Shown here piece after piece: positions 21,704-24,063 of a stretch of 24,063 bases of DNA; position 1 is the first letter of the stretch; each line of letters opens with the position of its first letter. The notes beneath the pieces are model-generated. The model was not told where the DNA came from. It did no database searches and was given only the letters and a program-made list of their open reading frames with translations. Location: positions 1 to 24,063 of IMG/VR virus record IMGVR_UViG_3300011407_000002; one strand, 5' to 3'. A program made the position numbers and the translations under genes. This DNA is from a virus.

Positions 21704-23494
21704 TCAATTGTGAACCTGCACCATCAGCCTATTGAGCCCCGAAGCATCGAAGGTGTTCGCGTTCGTCCCGTCGCCCTGCTCCACCGCCTGAATAAAGTGA
21801 ACCCCGAGCTGAGGAGCAATAATGAGCGAGCTGGTCAGCCCGAATGTAGCCACGGCTCCTACCCCATACCCGACACTCTGTGTAGACGAAAAGGCCGAGG
21901 TGGTGTCCAAGCCGAGCCCGGTCTGGAGATTAGCCCCCGCCGCGGCAGTACAGAGCTCGACTACACTATAGTGCGACGAGGCTGCATCCTCTGCTAGGCC
22001 AGAAACAAAAGTAACCCTGTTCGTATTACTTGCTCTCGCCGCGCGGACAGTCGCTGTCGTATAGGTATAATTTGCCCCGTTATCGCTCACGTCTCCGAGG
22101 GCCGTGACCCGGTTATACATATTCCAAACCATAAGCCGGGCTTCGCCGCCCCCCGAAGCCGCGCTCCCGAAGGTATAGTCGATCGTACTCGTTCCGTTCG
22201 ACGCGACCGACCCGAGATAGGTTCCAAACCCTGCTGCTGGACCATTGGTAATCGCGACCGCGTTGACCAGGACGCCTTGCACCCTCGTGAGTTCCGAGGT
22301 GCCCGCGCCGGTTCCGCGCGCCGTGGCGGAAGTCCACGCCGGCCCCCGCGTCACGCGGCTCGTTCCGGCGTCCGACCACCCGAACAAATCATAAACCGCG
22401 GTCGCGGCGACCGCGGCCGGGCTCTTGGTCGTGTCCGTCGTCGCCTGCGAGACTTCACTGAATGTCGTTGAAACGAAACTGCTTCCGTTCCAAAGCGGGA
22501 TACGATTGCCGACATAGGGCGTGTAATAGATCGTCGTCGCCGCGGAGACCGTCGAAGTCATGACCGGCGTGCCGGTCGTCAGCGTCAACCGCCCTTTCGG
22601 CGTGTCCGCAGGCAACAGTACTTCGAACCCCGCCCCGGACACCGTGCCGGACGCCGACAGGTTCGTGAACGCGCCGGTGCTCGGCGTCACATCCCCGATC
22701 GGGCCGGGGGCCGAAAAGCGCGATGTAAACCCGGCCCCCGATACCGTGCTGGTCGCCGAGAGGGTCGTGAACGCGCCGGTGCCTGGAGCTGTCGAGCCGA
22801 CCGCAGGCGGACTCGCGAGGAAAGCATCGAACCCGGAGCCCGAGACCGCGCCGGTCGCCGAGAGGGTCGTGAACGCGCCGGTGTTCGGAGCGGTCCCCCC
22901 GATCGCAGGCGGACTCGCGAGGAAAGCATCGAACCCGGAGCCCGAGACCGCGCCGGTCGCCGAGAGGGTCGTGAACGCCGCCGAGCTCGGAACCCCGTTC
23001 CCGATCGGAGGAGGGCTCGAAAACAGCGAGTTGATCCCGGAACCCGACACCGTACCGAAGGCCGTCAGGTCCGTAAACGCGCCGGTGTTCGGGGCGACCG
23101 AGCCGATCGGAGCCGGGCTCGCAAGATAGGCGTCCAGCCCCGCCCCCGAGGCCGACGTGAGCACCTGAAGGTCGTTGATGATCAGGGGGTTCGGAAGAGC
23201 CGAGCCGAGCACCGGCGCGTAGGTGAAGTTCCCGTTGATGTCCGTCCCGGTCACAAACTGATTGCCCGGCCCGGTCTGGTTCGCGAACGGGTTCATCCCC
23301 GAGAAGGAAAACCTTCTCGACATGATGTCCACTGACCCGAACGGGATGCAGGGTGCCCCGTTCAAGAATACCGAGGGAACCTGCACGCAGATCGGATAGG
23401 GGTTCGCCCCGTTCACGAAGAAGAACGGAGCGGGAAACTGTTGCGCCGACGCGGGTGCGATCAGCGCGAGAAGAGCAAGAAGAACCCGCCGCAT
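21704..23494 (-). CDS. repeat-rich putative tail fibre with N-terminal Sec signal peptide
   Basis: 596 aa from ATG 23494, which overlaps the preceding stop as TGATG. It begins MRRVLLALLALIAPASAQQ: a clear signal peptide with ASA before the predicted cut after A17. A beta-rich part follows, then five 34-residue repeats (about 119-288) of the LASPPAIGGTAPNTGAFTTL type, known from long phage fibres. The C-terminal ~290 residues are paralogous to the fibre at 12857: SAATTIYYTPY, DTTKSPAAVAATAVYDLFGW, RGPAWTSATARG and ITNGPAA recur in the same order. No S74 chaperone domain was seen. A receptor-binding role is inferred; the signal peptide is unusual for a virion protein. Confidence 0.78.
   Translation of the reverse strand: MRRVLLALLALIAPASAQQFPAPFFFVNGANPYPICVQVPSVFLNGAPCIPFGSVDIMSRRFSFSGMNPFANQTGPGNQFVTGTDINGNFTYAPVLGSALPNPLIINDLQVLTSASGAGLDAYLASPAPIGSVAPNTGAFTDLTAFGTVSGSGINSLFSSPPPIGNGVPSSAAFTTLSATGAVSGSGFDAFLASPPAIGGTAPNTGAFTTLSATGAVSGSGFDAFLASPPAVGSTAPGTGAFTTLSATSTVSGAGFTSRFSAPGPIGDVTPSTGAFTNLSASGTVSGAGFEVLLPADTPKGRLTLTTGTPVMTSTVSAATTIYYTPYVGNRIPLWNGSSFVSTTFSEVSQATTDTTKSPAAVAATAVYDLFGWSDAGTSRVTRGPAWTSATARGTGAGTSELTRVQGVLVNAVAITNGPAAGFGTYLGSVASNGTSTIDYTFGSAASGGGEARLMVWNMYNRVTALGDVSDNGANYTYTTATVRAARASNTNRVTFVSGLAEDAASSHYSVVELCTAAAGANLQTGLGLDTTSAFSSTQSVGYGVGAVATFGLTSSLIIAPQLGVHFIQAVEQGDGTNANTFDASGLNRLMVQVHN
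22631..23140 (-). repeat. five 102-bp coding repeats in the fibre gene
   Basis: Each unit encodes 34 residues of the fibre shaft. Two neighbouring units share an identical stretch of about 73 bp (22803-22875 and 22905-22977), so they arose by recent duplication or are kept alike by recombination. Unit number may vary between relatives. Confidence 0.85.
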
Positions 23495-24063
23495 CAAAGT
23501 ACCCGCAGTGTCGAGGGGAGCACATTAGGAACGGTAAACGGCCCCCGCGACGCTCCGACCGCGAGCACGCCAGAAACCCCGTTGCCGATCCGCCACCCCT
23601 GCGTCGAAGGCCCTGTCGCCTCCCCGAGCGTCCCGATGCACACGAACGTTTCAACACCATCGATCGCCCCGAGGATTGCCCCCGGCTGCCCGTCGTCGTG
23701 CCAGTTATTGTTGCTGAACATCAAAGACTTGACCCAATTCCCGTAAGGCGTCGCGGGAACCGAGAGCCCGTAGTGCGCAAGGTTGAGGATGTTGTCACTG
23801 ATGAGCACCCCGCCGAGCGTCCCGTTCCCTTGCGGGTAGAGAGACACCGCCGCAATCGAGGCCCCGTCGATCGTATTGCCGCAAATGAAGAGCTGCCGCA
23901 TCGCGCTCTGCCCGGGCACGAGAGCAGGATCTTGCGGATAGATGTTCACCCCGTACCTGTGGTTCAGGATCGCATTGTGCGAGATGTTGCACGCGCCGTT
24001 CCCTGTCCACGTGATCCCCGAATAGGGAAGCACGACACCCGGCCCCGGAACTTGGTTGCCACC
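23494..24063 (-). CDS. beta-helix fibre / depolymerase-like protein (5' partial)
   Basis: The frame is open to the right edge, so only the C-terminal ~189 residues are visible. They hold right-handed parallel beta-helix-like turns: NISHNAILNHRYGVNIY, LFICGNTIDGASIAAVSLY, VLISDNILNLAHYGLSV and LMFSNNNWHDDG, a texture seen in pectate-lyase-fold tailspikes and depolymerases. A short beta domain with a GWRIGNGVSG turn ends the protein. The stop overlaps the start of the signal-peptide fibre gene (TGATG). A glycan-degrading spike or a host-binding fibre is likely. Catalytic residues cannot be judged from this part. Confidence 0.65.
   Translation of the reverse strand, partial: GGNQVPGPGVVLPYSGITWTGNGACNISHNAILNHRYGVNIYPQDPALVPGQSAMRQLFICGNTIDGASIAAVSLYPQGNGTLGGVLISDNILNLAHYGLSVPATPYGNWVKSLMFSNNNWHDDGQPGAILGAIDGVETFVCIGTLGEATGPSTQGWRIGNGVSGVLAVGASRGPFTVPNVLPSTLRVL

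Noticed and set aside
22631-23140. The 102-bp repeats as a CRISPR array or integration site.
   Set aside because: They keep the reading frame, encode known fibre-shaft motifs and have no unique spacers.

Overview
The window is about 24 kb of high-GC DNA (by eye roughly 60-70%, not computed) from a tailed double-stranded DNA phage or prophage. Its virion genes are of short-tailed (podovirus-like) type: an N4 gp56-family major capsid protein, a scaffold, a tail adaptor, a beta-propeller tail-nozzle protein, fibres and a block of large Gly/Gln-rich probable ejection proteins. No long-tail, tape-measure or sheath genes are seen. The host is probably a high-GC Gram-negative proteobacterium, because there are Sec signal peptides, a lipoprotein and an M15-type endolysin. 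The exact host cannot be named. Portal and terminase large subunit are not in the window. No tRNA, rRNA, insertion sequence or CRISPR array was seen.

Layout. A single plus-strand gene at the left edge (2-1552, 5' end missing) encodes a DUF927-type P-loop ATPase of the replication/helicase kind. Everything else is on the minus strand and reads from right to left as one tightly packed late region, with many stop/start overlaps of the TGATG, TAATG or ATGA kind. In reading order: (1) the end of a beta-helix fibre or depolymerase and a repeat-rich fibre with a signal peptide (21.7-24.06 kb); (2) a lysis cassette of M15 endolysin, a one-helix small protein, an 86-aa protein and a lipoprotein (20.5-21.7 kb); (3) a 153-bp regulatory gap with a sigma70-like promoter and two tandem hairpin repeats (20.34-20.49 kb); (4) scaffold, major capsid, a small virion protein, two unknown proteins, tail adaptor and tail nozzle (14.4-20.3 kb); (5) a second fibre with a signal peptide, paralogous to the first, a 176-aa probable virion protein and two tiny basic proteins (12.0-14.4 kb); (6) a GNAT acetyltransferase (11.6-12.1 kb); (7) a run of large Gly/Gln-rich proteins likely to be internal or ejected virion proteins, including an SGNH-hydrolase plus lysozyme fusion and a very long protein split by a -1 frame change (3.6-11.6 kb); (8) a terminal group of two small one-helix membrane proteins, an OmpR/PhoB-type winged helix, a PurD-like ATP-grasp enzyme and a small helical protein that runs tail-to-tail into the DUF927 gene (1.5-3.6 kb).

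The longest stretch without a gene is the 153-bp promoter/repeat gap at 20338-20490. The most interesting items are the covarying tandem hairpins in the leader of the scaffold-capsid transcript, two paralogous fibres that both carry Sec signal peptides, the winged-helix/ATP-grasp pair with an altered PurD signature at the end of the late region, and a probable frameshift or assembly error in the largest virion protein. All family assignments come from reading motifs by eye; no database search was run.
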